This document shows, piece by piece, positions 36,819 through 45,524 of a stretch of 64,000 nt of DNA; the first letter of the stretch is position 1, and the number at the start of each line of letters is the position of its first letter. Origin of the DNA: CAYTAU01 sp964442075 (GTDB taxonomy: Bacteria; Bacteroidota; Bacteroidia; Bacteroidales; CAYTAU01); the NCBI GenBank assembly GCA_964442075.1, contig CAYTWH010000004.1, forward strand, positions 1 to 64,000, in the 5' to 3' direction. The translations under genes were made by a program, and so were the position numbers. Below the pieces are notes generated by a model. It saw only the letters and a program-made list of their open reading frames with translations, searched no databases and was not told the DNA's origin.

Positions 36819-39800
36819 ATGAAAAAAACAAGAAAATACCTAATCCTAATAGCTATATTTCTTATTCTTGCAATTACTGCCTGGTATTTAATTTTTTCAA
36901 AGAAAAACATTGTTAATACCGAACATGCTCCTTTTGCTGATATTCAATCTGTTTGGGTAGATTCGCTTATTGAACACATGAGTATTGAACAAAAAATTGG
37001 GAACCTTATAATATACGATATTGGCACACTTGACAGCAACAAATTAGAATTGCTCGATTATCTTATTTCTAAATATCATATTGGAAGTGTGGCTTTTGAA
37101 ACTGATTCGGTTTGCAGTTATGTTGAGATAATTAATAAATATCAATCAACTACAGGAATACCATTATTTATTTGCTCAAACAATAAAACGTCTTTTCCCA
37201 ATTATCTTAATGATATTGTGCAGTTTCCAAACGAGAATGCACTACAGGCAATTTCAACAGATAGCTTAATTAATAATTACATTAATACTGTTGCAAATAT
37301 TGATAAAACATTAAACATTAACTTTAGCATATTACCCTCATATCTTAGTAATGAAAAACATATCAATGCATTTAAGGATAAAAACATAATTGCAGGATTT
37401 ACAAATAACAGTATTTATAATTTTGAGAATGACACAAGCATTTACAGCAACATTGATAAACAATACAAAGACCTTATAAACAGAGGTATTTCTGCAATTT
37501 ATTTAAATAAAGACATTGAACTCGATACACTAAATAATGAAAACTACTTTTTAAGCAACTATTTAACAGAGGAATTGGGGCATAAAGGATTAATAATTAC
37601 AGATATTAAAAACAATATTCTATCTACTGTTAACAATTTTAAAAACTCAAGTGCCGATATGTTGCTGGTAAATAAAAAGCTAACAGAAATAATAGATAAT
37701 TTGAAAGACCAAATTGCAACAAACGAATTACCGATTGAAGAGATAAATAATCGTGTTAAGAAAATACTTTTGGCTAAATCGTGGACAGGTGCAGAAAGCT
37801 TTAAAAAAATAGATGCCGACACAATAAAACAAGAACTTAATTCGGTATATTTAAAAGGATTTAGCAGAAAACTGTTTGAAGCAAGCTTAACAATTGTAAG
37901 AAATCAAAAAAACATACTCCCTGTAAAAAACATCAGTAGCAAGTATTTTGTTTACAGCTTTGGAGAAAAAACACCACACTTTAAAACACTTATTAAATAT
38001 TATGTTGAGCACAAAGCCAGACATTTAGAGTTTGATTCTGTTTCAGTTCAAAAAATTTATTTTCATCAGGAATACTTAAACTATATAATTACACTAAACA
38101 ATATTGAGCCCGACACCTTTGCTCTTAATTATCTTAACAAAACAATTAAATGGCAAAAGAATAAATCAAATATCATTATAGTAAATTTTGGGAATCCTGA
38201 TATTTGCAAGCATCTCCCCGATTGCCCAAATATAATACAGGTTTACGGAAACTCTAAAACAGAACAAGAACTTGCATGTCAGTTGGTATTTGGAGGAATT
38301 AAATCAAATGGCAAATTGCCCCAATGTATTAAAATTGATAATTATAAATGTATAAGAACAAACAAAGTTAGGCTGGGATATACAATTCCCGAAGAGTTTG
38401 GTTTTAATACCGATTCAATTTTAAAGATAGATTCAATTATTAATGATGCACTAAGCCATCGTGCTTTTCCGGGTTGTCAGGTTTTTATTGCCAAAAAGGG
38501 AAAGGTTATTTTTAACAAATCCTATGGTTATCATACTTACGACCGTAAAACAAAGGTAAAATGGAACGACCTTTACGATATCGCCTCAATTACAAAAGTA
38601 GCAGGAACAACTCTTGCTTCAATGAAAATGGTAGATCAGGGAAAATTAAAGCTTTCCGATAAACTTGAAGAATACTTTAAAAACACCAAAATAGAATATA
38701 CCAAAATCAAGCCCGACACTATAGTTAGAATTGACACCATAAATATTAAAAGCTATAGAAATGCCAAAAAGTTTATTGAAGAAAAAGATACAATCCATAT
38801 CGACGATTCAATAGTTGTGGTTTACGACACCCTGTTTTTTAAAGTAACACCAAAACTTAATATTTTTAAACGATGTGTTAGCGAGCTGTTAATACACAAA
38901 TCGGGATTACCGCCAAGTATGCCAATATTGCGATATATACTTTACAAAGAAGATACAAATATTGTTTTGCCCGATACTTTTATTGTTGATATCGACAGTA
39001 TTATTGTTTTTGATTCCTTGCCAAACAGAAAAGACACATTATCTTATCTTTATAATAAATATTATACAAACAAAAAAATAGGAGATACAAGCGGAGTGCA
39101 AATTGCAAAAAACTTCTATTTGCGGCGTCAGTTTGAAGACACCTTGTGGATTGATACCAAGCAAATAAGAGTTTATTCAAAATCGGTTTATATGTATAGC
39201 GATGTAAACCCTATTATACTACAACAAGCTATTGATACAATAAATGAATATGGAATTAACAAATATCTTGAAAAGTACTTTTTTAAGTCGCTTGGTTTAA
39301 AAACAATTGGCTATTTGCCTTTAAAGCGATTTAAAAGAAACAGAATAACACCCACCGAGCACGATAAATATTGGCGTAATCAGGTAATTCACGGTTATGT
39401 GCACGACCCCTCGGCTGCTCTTTTGGGTGGTATTGCCGGAAATGCAGGATTATTTTCAAATGCTCACGATTTGGGAGTAATATTCCAAATGCTGTTAAAT
39501 GGCGGAACCTACGGCAGAAGAAGATATATCAGCAATAAAACAATAAATAAGTTTACTGCGTTTCAGCCAGGAAGCCACCGGGGATTAGGCTTTGACAAAG
39601 CCCTTGAAAAAAACATTATTGCCTTTGATGCTCCGGCTAATTCTTACGGACATACAGGATTTACAGGTTGCTGTGTGTGGGTAGACCCAAAAGAAGAACT
39701 TGTATATGTTTTTCTTTCAAACAGAGTACACCCAAGCGTTAAAAACTGGAAACTAAACACACTTAAAGTACGACAAAAAGTACATCAGGTGGTTTATGAT

Positions 39801-39821
39801 GAAGTCAAAAGACTAAAGTAG
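36819..39821 (+). CDS. GH3-like domain fused to a beta-lactamase-type serine hydrolase
   Basis: 1000 residues with one N-terminal membrane anchor (about 8-27). Residues ~45-330 follow glycoside hydrolase family 3. The expected nucleophile position is occupied by D262 (ELGHKGLIITDI), but the KHFPGHGDT-type loop is absent, so sugar hydrolysis is doubtful. A GH3 C-terminal-like domain (about 345-510) follows. The serine hydrolase domain (about 530-1000) has SITK (S590, K593), YSD (Y793) and HTG (945-947), the class C/DD-peptidase triad. Similar fusions occur in Bacteroidota. Likely an envelope enzyme acting on cell-wall or amide substrates. Confidence 0.85.
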   Translation: MKKTRKYLILIAIFLILAITAWYLIFSKKNIVNTEHAPFADIQSVWVDSLIEHMSIEQKIGNLIIYDIGTLDSNKLELLDYLISKYHIGSVAFETDSVCSYVEIINKYQSTTGIPLFICSNNKTSFPNYLNDIVQFPNENALQAISTDSLINNYINTVANIDKTLNINFSILPSYLSNEKHINAFKDKNIIAGFTNNSIYNFENDTSIYSNIDKQYKDLINRGISAIYLNKDIELDTLNNENYFLSNYLTEELGHKGLIITDIKNNILSTVNNFKNSSADMLLVNKKLTEIIDNLKDQIATNELPIEEINNRVKKILLAKSWTGAESFKKIDADTIKQELNSVYLKGFSRKLFEASLTIVRNQKNILPVKNISSKYFVYSFGEKTPHFKTLIKYYVEHKARHLEFDSVSVQKIYFHQEYLNYIITLNNIEPDTFALNYLNKTIKWQKNKSNIIIVNFGNPDICKHLPDCPNIIQVYGNSKTEQELACQLVFGGIKSNGKLPQCIKIDNYKCIRTNKVRLGYTIPEEFGFNTDSILKIDSIINDALSHRAFPGCQVFIAKKGKVIFNKSYGYHTYDRKTKVKWNDLYDIASITKVAGTTLASMKMVDQGKLKLSDKLEEYFKNTKIEYTKIKPDTIVRIDTINIKSYRNAKKFIEEKDTIHIDDSIVVVYDTLFFKVTPKLNIFKRCVSELLIHKSGLPPSMPILRYILYKEDTNIVLPDTFIVDIDSIIVFDSLPNRKDTLSYLYNKYYTNKKIGDTSGVQIAKNFYLRRQFEDTLWIDTKQIRVYSKSVYMYSDVNPIILQQAIDTINEYGINKYLEKYFFKSLGLKTIGYLPLKRFKRNRITPTEHDKYWRNQVIHGYVHDPSAALLGGIAGNAGLFSNAHDLGVIFQMLLNGGTYGRRRYISNKTINKFTAFQPGSHRGLGFDKALEKNIIAFDAPANSYGHTGFTGCCVWVDPKEELVYVFLSNRVHPSVKNWKLNTLKVRQKVHQVVYDEVKRLK

Positions 39822-39949
39822 AAACTTGAAAAACCGAAGTAGGCAATCAATTTTTCGTTATCGGCACTCAACTTTAGTCAATCTACAAGTAAGCACATGC
39901 TATCGGCAGTTGGAAATCTGAAGTGGACAGTAGAAATACCCATGTCGAT

Positions 39950-40464
39950 GCTCAGAAAAGCCTTATCGGCTGCCAATTTGTTCTTGTCGACACTCAACTT
40001 TTTCTTGTAAACACTCAGCTTTTCCTTGTAAACACTCAGCTTTTTCTTGTAAACAGTCAGCTTTTTCTTGTAAACATTCAACTTTTCCTTGTAAACAGTC
40101 AGCTTTTTCTTGTAAACAGTCAACTTTTTCTTGTAAACANNNNNNNNNNNNNNNNNNNNNNNNNNNNNNNNNNNNNNNNNNNNNNNNNNNNNNNNNNNNN
40201 NNNNNNNNNNNNNNNNNNNNNNNNNNNNNNNNNNNNNNNCTTTTTCTTGTAAACAGTCAACTTTTTCTTGTAAACATTCAACTTTTCCTTGTAAACATTC
40301 AACTTTTCCTTATAAACATTCAACTTTTCCTTGTAAACATTCAACTTTTCCTTATAAACAGTCAACTTTTCCTTGTAAACAGTCAACTTTTCCTTGTAAA
40401 CATTCAACTTTTCCTTATAAACATTCAACTTTTCCTTGTAAACAGTCAACTTTTTCTTGTTAAA
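39950..40464. repeat. 21-bp minisatellite, with a 100-N gap
   Basis: Tandem 21-bp units (consensus GTAAACAGTCAACTTTTTCTT with CAGTC/CATTC, CAAC/CAGC and TTCTT/TCCTT variants). At least 16 good copies, decaying leftward from about 39990 to 39850. Minus-strand translation gives the heptad L-[TNS]-VYK-[KE]-K in frame on both sides of the gap; plus-strand translation gives FLVN-x-QL. The heptad has Leu at a and Tyr at d, so a coiled coil is possible. Confidence 0.85.
40140..40239. other. Assembly gap, 100 N
   Basis: Exactly 100 N, the usual placeholder for a gap of unknown size, placed inside the minisatellite where short reads cannot be bridged. Confidence 0.98.
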
Positions 40465-40588
40465 ACGTTTTTTTGGTCTATTAGGGGGTAATTTTGGTAT
40501 ATTCAATAAACTGTGTCAAATAAATAATCATGCTATTAATGCCCTGTTTTTTGCGAAAAATGCAAAAAAAACAGCAAAATCAAGCCTT

Positions 40589-40619
40589 TTGTCAGGTTGA
40601 GCCCCCTTGTCAGGTCGAG
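40589..40619. repeat. Short direct repeat TTGTCAGGTYGAG
   Basis: Two copies, 40589-40601 and 40607-40619, in a debris-like stretch between the minisatellite and the gene remnant at 40659. Confidence 0.5.
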
Positions 40620-40658
40620 TTCACGACTAAAAGGAGTGAGTATCGAGAACAGGCATAA

Positions 40659-40835
40659 TACAAAGACAAAAATCAAAACATTGCCGCAAAAGGTAATTTT
40701 CAATATAAAGGATTACACGAAGGTAAATGTAAAGTTACTTTTGAATATCCCTACTACGATACACTAACAGTTAAGTCTGCAATTTTTGATAACGCTATGA
40801 CAAAGCTTAATGTGGCTATTAGGAAAACGGAGTAA
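40659..40835 (+). pseudogene. Carboxypeptidase-regulatory-like domain remnant
   Basis: 59 codons open to the TAA at 40833 with no start codon at the left. The peptide (IAAKGNFQYKGLHEGKCKV, TFEYPYYDTLTV, NAMTKLNVAIRKTE) fits the end of a carboxypeptidase-regulatory-like domain, as in TonB-dependent receptors and related surface proteins. It looks like the 3' stump of a lost gene and keeps its terminator at 40868. Confidence 0.6.
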
Positions 40836-40867
40836 ATTATTTAATATTTCAAACTAATTATTAACAT

Positions 40868-40891
40868 TCCCGCTTTGGCGGGATTTTTTTT
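40868..40891 (+). terminator. Rho-independent terminator
   Basis: TCCCGC/GCGGGA stem with TTTG loop and a run of eight T. Confidence 0.8.
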
Positions 40892-40892
40892 G

Positions 40893-40900
40893 TATATTTG
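40893..40900 (+). promoter_or_regulatory. Candidate -7 element TATATTTG
   Basis: Matches the -7 consensus directly after the terminator; a TTTG lies 15 nt upstream, shorter than ideal. It would give the gene at 41068 a leader of about 160 nt. Confidence 0.35.
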
Positions 40901-41067
40901 GGTTTTTAAATCTAAAACAATAAACAATCTGCCGTGATAACATAACAAAATTAGGTTCTGTTATAAGCTTGTTGTAAGTCTTTTAAGCGAAATCTTTAAG
41001 TAAAAACAATTACACTAACACAGCAAAGCAGTAAGGAACAAATGCTAAATAAATTAATCATCAGACA

Positions 41068-41535
41068 ATGACAGCAGAACAAAAATTAAATATTGCATTA
41101 CGTTTTTTAAAAGAAAAAAATACAAGTGGAACTTATCTATATTATAGAAAAGACCAAGAAACTAAAGCAAAAAAAGAAGATTTGTTATTTTTTAAATTAG
41201 AAGAAAAAAAAATAATGGAAACAGAATGGTTCCCAATAATTTTTCATCTTATTAATGACGGATATGTTGACGATTTTTACCAAAATGAAAATGAAAGAAT
41301 AAATAAATTACAACCGCATCAAATAAAGATAACTTTTTCTGGAATAATGTTTATTGAAAATGGCGGATTTGTAAAGAAAAAAAAGAAAGAAACTATTTCT
41401 AAAAATCTTCAACTAGCACAGACATGGGCTATTGCAATTGGGTCTGTTTTTGCCGGGCTATGGGCATTTTACCTTTTATTAAAAGAAATTATTAATTGGT
41501 GTAATTATAATAGCATACACATTTATTGGTTTTGA
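41068..41535 (+). CDS. Membrane-anchored protein of unknown function
   Basis: 155 residues. The N-terminal ~105 residues are soluble and charged, with a possible winged-helix fold (TAEQKLNIALRFLKEKNTSG, then HLINDGYVDDF, HQIKITFSGIMFIENGGF). One or two membrane helices follow (about 118-148: WAIAIGSVFAGLWAFYLLL). Such small cytoplasmic-domain-plus-anchor proteins appear often in accessory regions; no function can be named. Starts the accessory stretch of plus-strand genes. Confidence 0.65.
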   Translation: MTAEQKLNIALRFLKEKNTSGTYLYYRKDQETKAKKEDLLFFKLEEKKIMETEWFPIIFHLINDGYVDDFYQNENERINKLQPHQIKITFSGIMFIENGGFVKKKKKETISKNLQLAQTWAIAIGSVFAGLWAFYLLLKEIINWCNYNSIHIYWF

Positions 41536-41567
41536 TAAAGATTTAATATTCTTTCACTCCAATATCG

Positions 41568-41582
41568 CAAGTCTGTGACTTG
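41568..41582. repeat. Variable-stem hairpin (CAAGTC/TGT/GACTTG)
   Basis: Six-bp stem with TGT loop 33 bp after a stop codon. A member of the hairpin family also seen at 43104, 43924, 44497, 45365, 47262, 52106 and 52138. Confidence 0.6.
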
Positions 41583-41733
41583 TGATTAATGGGAAACGCA
41601 GAGACCACAAGTTCGGAAATTTGCGGCAGTTGAGAGTTTTTTTTGTTTTTTGTTTTGTTTTTTGTTAAGAAGTTTATTGCAAACAAAAATATTGACTATC
41701 AGATAATATAAAGCTCGTTTTTGATTAGGAAGT

Positions 41734-42378
41734 ATGAGAACAACAGATATAATAATAATAATAAATCAAGAAATATCGTTTTATAAAAGACAAATAAAAG
41801 AGAATCTTGGGTTTGTGTCACAATATGAACGATACGTAAATAACAATGAGGACTACATTAAAGAGAATCCTGATAAAGAAGAAGAATTCTTTAGAGAAGC
41901 ATATTATAACTTTCATTCATATTTTCCATATCTTGTAAATAATTCGTTACTCGTAGCCTTTGATTCATATCTTGAATATAAGTTACAATTAATTTTTAAA
42001 GAATTCTGCATTGAAAAGGAAAAAAAGAAAAATATATCATGTATTGACTATTATTTCAACAATATTTATTTAAACTACAAAATCAATTTAACAGAAATAA
42101 ACAATGATTTGGGTCTGATTAAAGACCTACATAAAGTTAGAAATAGAATAGTTCATGAAAATAGTAGTTTATCAAAAAAATATCAGCCTTCAATTATTGA
42201 AATAAGAAAAGCAGTAAATAGCGAAACCTATAGAGTTTTAAGAAAATATAAATCTGATATTGAATATAATGAAATTACAACTAGATTTTTTATTACTAAC
42301 ACTCATTTATTGATTAGATATTTAGATTCAATTGAAGAAATTCTATCACACATATTACAAAAAATAAATAAAAATTAA
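41734..42378 (+). CDS. HEPN-like domain protein
   Basis: 214 residues, all helical. The segment LHKVRNRIVHENSSL contains R136-x4-H141, the R-x4-6-H motif of HEPN ribonucleases, at the expected place in a long helix after an acidic loop. The N-terminal half (FVSQYERYVNNNED, SYFPYLVNNSLLVAFDSYLE) fits the MAE_28990/RiboL-PSP type of HEPN family. HEPN proteins act as RNases in toxin-antitoxin and antiviral systems. The next gene starts one base after this stop, so the two are translationally coupled. The active role is inferred from the motif only. Confidence 0.65.
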   Translation: MRTTDIIIIINQEISFYKRQIKENLGFVSQYERYVNNNEDYIKENPDKEEEFFREAYYNFHSYFPYLVNNSLLVAFDSYLEYKLQLIFKEFCIEKEKKKNISCIDYYFNNIYLNYKINLTEINNDLGLIKDLHKVRNRIVHENSSLSKKYQPSIIEIRKAVNSETYRVLRKYKSDIEYNEITTRFFITNTHLLIRYLDSIEEILSHILQKINKN

Positions 42379-42379
42379 T

Positions 42380-43114
42380 ATGGATATTAAAGAAGAAATT
42401 ATATTGGCATTGTTTGACAAATCTACAAAAGATAAAGTTTCTCAAATGTTTCAAGGCAATTATAGACTGAACGGACCTAAGGACCGTATGGGATTTGAAT
42501 TATTTGATATGGATTTTAGATTATATATGCCAACACAAAATTATATTAATTTTGAAATGGCAGTTAGTTCTTCTATTGGATTATATAGTCAACCAGTTGG
42601 TCTTTTTGATAAAAATTTCAACATATATTTATTAAATGAATGGGTTGATATGTTTAAAACACTTAAATCTACAAATAAAATAGATGGAGACATTAAGTTA
42701 TTTGATATCAAAAGTAATGCAGTAATTGCAGCTTTTTCGATGCATACAACCGAGATTGTTTTACAGATATTTGAAGAATTCAATGAACATGGCTGGCTAC
42801 CAAAAGCAAAGTTAGAATATGATGTTATGATACCTGCGGTTATGAGATATGATAGGCGTTTTATTTGTAATGGTTTAGATTGTGAACTAATCTTTGCTAA
42901 TGATGGTTATCCAAAATTTTATCTTGACGATAAATACCAAATTCCTGGATCAGTTTGCGATTATAAAGAAAAAGGGCATGGAAACATAAGCTACGATATC
43001 ATTGATGAATATAGAGAATTAATTAATGAACTAGACAGTCTTAAATTACTGACCATCATTAATTACTTAAGCAGTCGTAAGTCCTCTAGTCCCTCTGCTG
43101 GTGCGAGCTTGTAG
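42380..43114 (+). CDS. Unknown protein coupled to the HEPN gene
   Basis: 244 residues, soluble, mixed alpha/beta, with no domain I recognise. Features: FQGNYRLNGPKDRMGFELFD, YDVMIPAVMRYDRRFICNGL and CELIFANDGYPKFYLDD. Its start follows the HEPN stop by one base, so it is a candidate partner or antitoxin. The last ~13 residues (SSRKSSSPSAGASL) come from a dispersed repeat that also forms the C-terminus of the protein at 45525, so the natural end was probably earlier. Confidence 0.6.
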   Translation: MDIKEEIILALFDKSTKDKVSQMFQGNYRLNGPKDRMGFELFDMDFRLYMPTQNYINFEMAVSSSIGLYSQPVGLFDKNFNIYLLNEWVDMFKTLKSTNKIDGDIKLFDIKSNAVIAAFSMHTTEIVLQIFEEFNEHGWLPKAKLEYDVMIPAVMRYDRRFICNGLDCELIFANDGYPKFYLDDKYQIPGSVCDYKEKGHGNISYDIIDEYRELINELDSLKLLTIINYLSSRKSSSPSAGASL

Positions 43115-43118
43115 CTCG
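43104..43118. repeat. Variable-stem hairpin (CGAGCT/TGT/AGCTCG)
   Basis: Six-bp stem with TGT loop after CTCTGCTGGTG. The preceding 17-bp CTCTGCTGGTGCGAGCT recurs at 45943-45959. Confidence 0.6.
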
Positions 43119-43170
43119 TATCCATAGTCTCCTGCTCGGCGTAATTTGTAACTACGTCGTAAATAAAAAG

Positions 43171-43254
43171 TAGTTTCCAAACTACTAAAATGCAAAAGCA
43201 TTTTGTAAGCTATCCCTAGCTTTTTTGTAAATTCATTAATTGTTAGATAATTTG
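43171..43254 (+). repeat. Promoter-bearing repeat, copy 1
   Basis: About 75 bp (TAGTTTCCAAACTACTAAAAT onward through AGCTTTTTTG and ATTCATTAATTG) recurs with few changes at 55532-55606. TTTG at 43224-43227 and a TAATTTG-like box at 43248-43254 make it a promoter candidate for 43288. Confidence 0.6.
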
Positions 43255-43287
43255 GCAATGTTATTGTAATGTTGTTGTTGCCTTTTT

Positions 43288-43908
43288 ATGAAACTCTTTT
43301 ACTACATATTATTTTTTCTATTATTGAATTCTATTTCATACTCACAAGATATAAACCTTGATAAAGTAAATAAAGTAGATAATAATGGATTAAAGCAAGG
43401 CTTATGGGTAAAATACAAAATTGATACTACTATTTCACACTGGGTATCAATACTGACAGATGAGAATGGCGTAGATAGTGGTATTGATACAATTATTACA
43501 AGTCGCATTTATAATACAGGATATTATTCAGATAATAAAAAAGATAGTGTTTGGAATTATTATAACACAGTAAAGAAGTGTCAATGGACAAAACAACATT
43601 ATGGGAGTTTAAAATATGAAGTTAGATATAAAGAAGATAGTATTTGTAAGCTTAAAGAATACTATTCAAATGGAAATATAAAATTAGAAATGGAGCTTAA
43701 AAATAATAAAGCCGATGGAAAAGTTATTTTCTATTATACCACAGGTATAAAGAAATATGAAACTATTATTAGCCCTGATATTAAATTTTCTGATGGAACA
43801 GAATATGCAATAAACGGGAGAAAATTAAGAGATAGAAAATTTAATTCAGAGTTCATTTTAAAAGAATGGTTGAATTATGATAATTTGATTAATAGAATAA
43901 ATGAATAA
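43288..43908 (+). CDS. Exported YwqK/MORN-like protein
   Basis: 206 residues with signal peptide (MKLFYYILFFLLLNSISYSQ). MORN-like units are seen (GLKQGLWVKY, TGYYSDNKKDSVWNYYNT, KEYYSNGNIKLEMELKNNKA, DGKVIFYYTTGIKKYETI), about four to five in all. Same family as the lipoprotein at 10405 but shorter and more divergent. No T9SS tail. Role unknown. Confidence 0.75.
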   Translation: MKLFYYILFFLLLNSISYSQDINLDKVNKVDNNGLKQGLWVKYKIDTTISHWVSILTDENGVDSGIDTIITSRIYNTGYYSDNKKDSVWNYYNTVKKCQWTKQHYGSLKYEVRYKEDSICKLKEYYSNGNIKLEMELKNNKADGKVIFYYTTGIKKYETIISPDIKFSDGTEYAINGRKLRDRKFNSEFILKEWLNYDNLINRINE

Positions 43909-43923
43909 TAAACCCAGCTCATG

Positions 43924-43939
43924 CACGCTTTGTAGCGTG
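43924..43939. repeat. Variable-stem hairpin (CACGCT/TTGT/AGCGTG)
   Basis: Six-bp stem 16 bp after a stop codon, preceded by AACCCAGCT. A related hairpin with the same left arm lies at 47262. Confidence 0.6.
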
Positions 43940-44022
43940 TGGTAAATATCCAGCCTTTTGTTTTTGTTTAATTTGGAATAATTTTTGTGGCTATTTAATT
44001 TAAATTTCTAAAACATATAGAT

Positions 44023-44484
44023 ATGAAAAATTTTACAATAACAACACTACTAATCAGTTTTTTAATGATTACACTTATTAGCTGTGAAAAAGATGAAGGT
44101 ATATGCCCTTCTACAGAAAAGCAGATACAAGGACAATGGGAATTTGAAAAAGTAACTTTTCAGAAAAATCTCACACTATCTTTTGACAATATTACTGACG
44201 ATTATAAAGGAATTTCAATTGAATTTTTAGATGACAATTCTTTTACTCAAACCAACTCAATACTGGGTCAGAATTCAAAAGGTAATTGGAATATTTCTGG
44301 AGATTATATGCATTATGGAGAATCTGGTCAGTATATTGAAAAATTAGAATGTTCTTCAATTGAAACATCTAACGGAGAGTTAAATGATTTTGAATGGAAT
44401 AATCTTAATGTAACCAAAAAGAAGATTACTTGTTCTAATCAAACTGATGGTGGTTATTATAGGTATACTCTTGTAAAACTATAA
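44023..44484 (+). CDS. Lipoprotein, lipocalin-like
   Basis: 153 residues. Lipobox LISC (Cys 21) gives a lipidated N-terminus. The mature part opens IQGQWEFEKVTF and has ISIEFLDDNSF and GNWNISGDYMHY, the pattern of lipocalin-like beta-barrels of Bacteroidota. Ligand unknown. Confidence 0.75.
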   Translation: MKNFTITTLLISFLMITLISCEKDEGICPSTEKQIQGQWEFEKVTFQKNLTLSFDNITDDYKGISIEFLDDNSFTQTNSILGQNSKGNWNISGDYMHYGESGQYIEKLECSSIETSNGELNDFEWNNLNVTKKKITCSNQTDGGYYRYTLVKL

Positions 44485-44496
44485 ATTACCCTGCTG

Positions 44497-44518
44497 CCGC
44501 CAGAATCCTTTCTGGTGG
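44497..44518. repeat. Variable-stem hairpin (CCGCCAGAA/TTCTGGTGG)
   Basis: Stem of about nine (one wobble) 12 bp after the stop codon, preceded by ACCCTGCTG. Confidence 0.6.
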
Positions 44519-44735
44519 TTTATAAAAAGCATTTTAAACAATCCAATAAATTTCATATCTTTAAAGCCTAAAAGAAATATACAATGGTATTAAGCAGGAA
44601 CACCCTTTTTAATGTATTTGGTATTTCAAGAAGACGTTTGGCAAGTTTTGAATAACCAGTAAAAAAACTTAATAACATAAAGGTTTTATTGACTTGTTTT
44701 GGAAAGGCAAATTATAATTCATTAATTATGCAACA

Positions 44736-45335
44736 ATGATAATTAACAAAACAGTTATTTTATTTTTACTAATAAGTGTCTTTATTTTAAATTCACTTAA
44801 AGTTAGCTCTCAAATTAAAGAAATTGATAAAAATTTACCTGAAGACAGTATTGAATTCCTTTTATATTTCTATACAATTGAAAATAATATTAAAGAATAT
44901 GCAGTAAAAAAGAAAGGTATTTTATCATATGACTCTACTAAAACTTTGTATTTAACTGCATATTATCGAACACCAGATGGAATAAAAGAAGTTGATAGTA
45001 TAAAATGGACAATTTCAATTTTTTTAACTGGATTCTTTAGGACATCATGTGGTGAAAAAAAAGATCAAATAAAAAATATTCTTAGAGAATTATTGACTGG
45101 AGAAAAATTTTTAGTAAATGTAGAGTATATAAAAATGGATAATGGAAAAGAATATTATAATCCAAAAATTAGGGATAGTTACTATATTGTTTTGGCTTTG
45201 AAATCAAAAAGAGGGAATAATGTTAGAAGATTTAAAACACTTCGTGATGCATGGAAAGCCCATGTTGATTCACATGGTGAGGATACTCTTTTTTTAGAGC
45301 TTAAATATGTTGTTTATAAGATGATTATAATATAA
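44736..45335 (+). CDS. Exported protein of unknown function
   Basis: 199 residues with signal peptide (MIINKTVILFLLISVFILNSLKVSSQ). Mixed alpha/beta, basic, with a single central cysteine region (FFRTSCGEKKDQIKNILREL). A late helix reads LRDAWKAHVDSHGEDT. No family recognised and no lipobox. Confidence 0.6.
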   Translation: MIINKTVILFLLISVFILNSLKVSSQIKEIDKNLPEDSIEFLLYFYTIENNIKEYAVKKKGILSYDSTKTLYLTAYYRTPDGIKEVDSIKWTISIFLTGFFRTSCGEKKDQIKNILRELLTGEKFLVNVEYIKMDNGKEYYNPKIRDSYYIVLALKSKRGNNVRRFKTLRDAWKAHVDSHGEDTLFLELKYVVYKMIII

Positions 45336-45364
45336 TAAAGGATTAATAATGACTAAAATAGTCC

Positions 45365-45385
45365 CCCGCTCCCTGCTGGAGCGGG
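45365..45385. repeat. Variable-stem hairpin (CCCGCTCC/GGAGCGGG)
   Basis: Eight-bp GC-rich stem 29 bp after a stop codon; the loop CTGCT repeats the CCTGCT motif that precedes other hairpins. Confidence 0.6.
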
Positions 45386-45524
45386 CAAATTTGCAATCAG
45401 TAACAATAAACCTTAAAGTACATTGGTTTCCCTGCCTCAAGTAATTAAAATTTTATTAAACCCTTCTAATTATTTAAGCAAAAAGCTTACATTTGTAAGC
45501 TGAATTCAGTAATAAGTTTGCGAT

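Larger units (their letters stand above)
39878..40506 (-). other. Possible coiled-coil reading frame over the minisatellite
   Basis: Open minus-strand frames flank the N gap (40506-40120 and 40123-39878). The only start is TTG at 40506, with a stop 9 codons upstream or closer; the product would be a basic prelude (IPKLPPNRPKKRFNKKK), then heptads, then a degenerate tail ending TADSMCLLVD. Composition and the absence of a clear promoter argue that it may not be a gene; the 100-N gap leaves the frame link unproven. Confidence 0.3.

Noticed and set aside
39923..40464. The 21-bp repeats as a CRISPR array, or as a plus-strand gene reading FLVN-x-QL
   Set aside because: Units are contiguous without spacers, so not CRISPR. 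The plus-strand peptide is very hydrophobic and monotonous with no start or signal; the minus-strand heptad is more protein-like.
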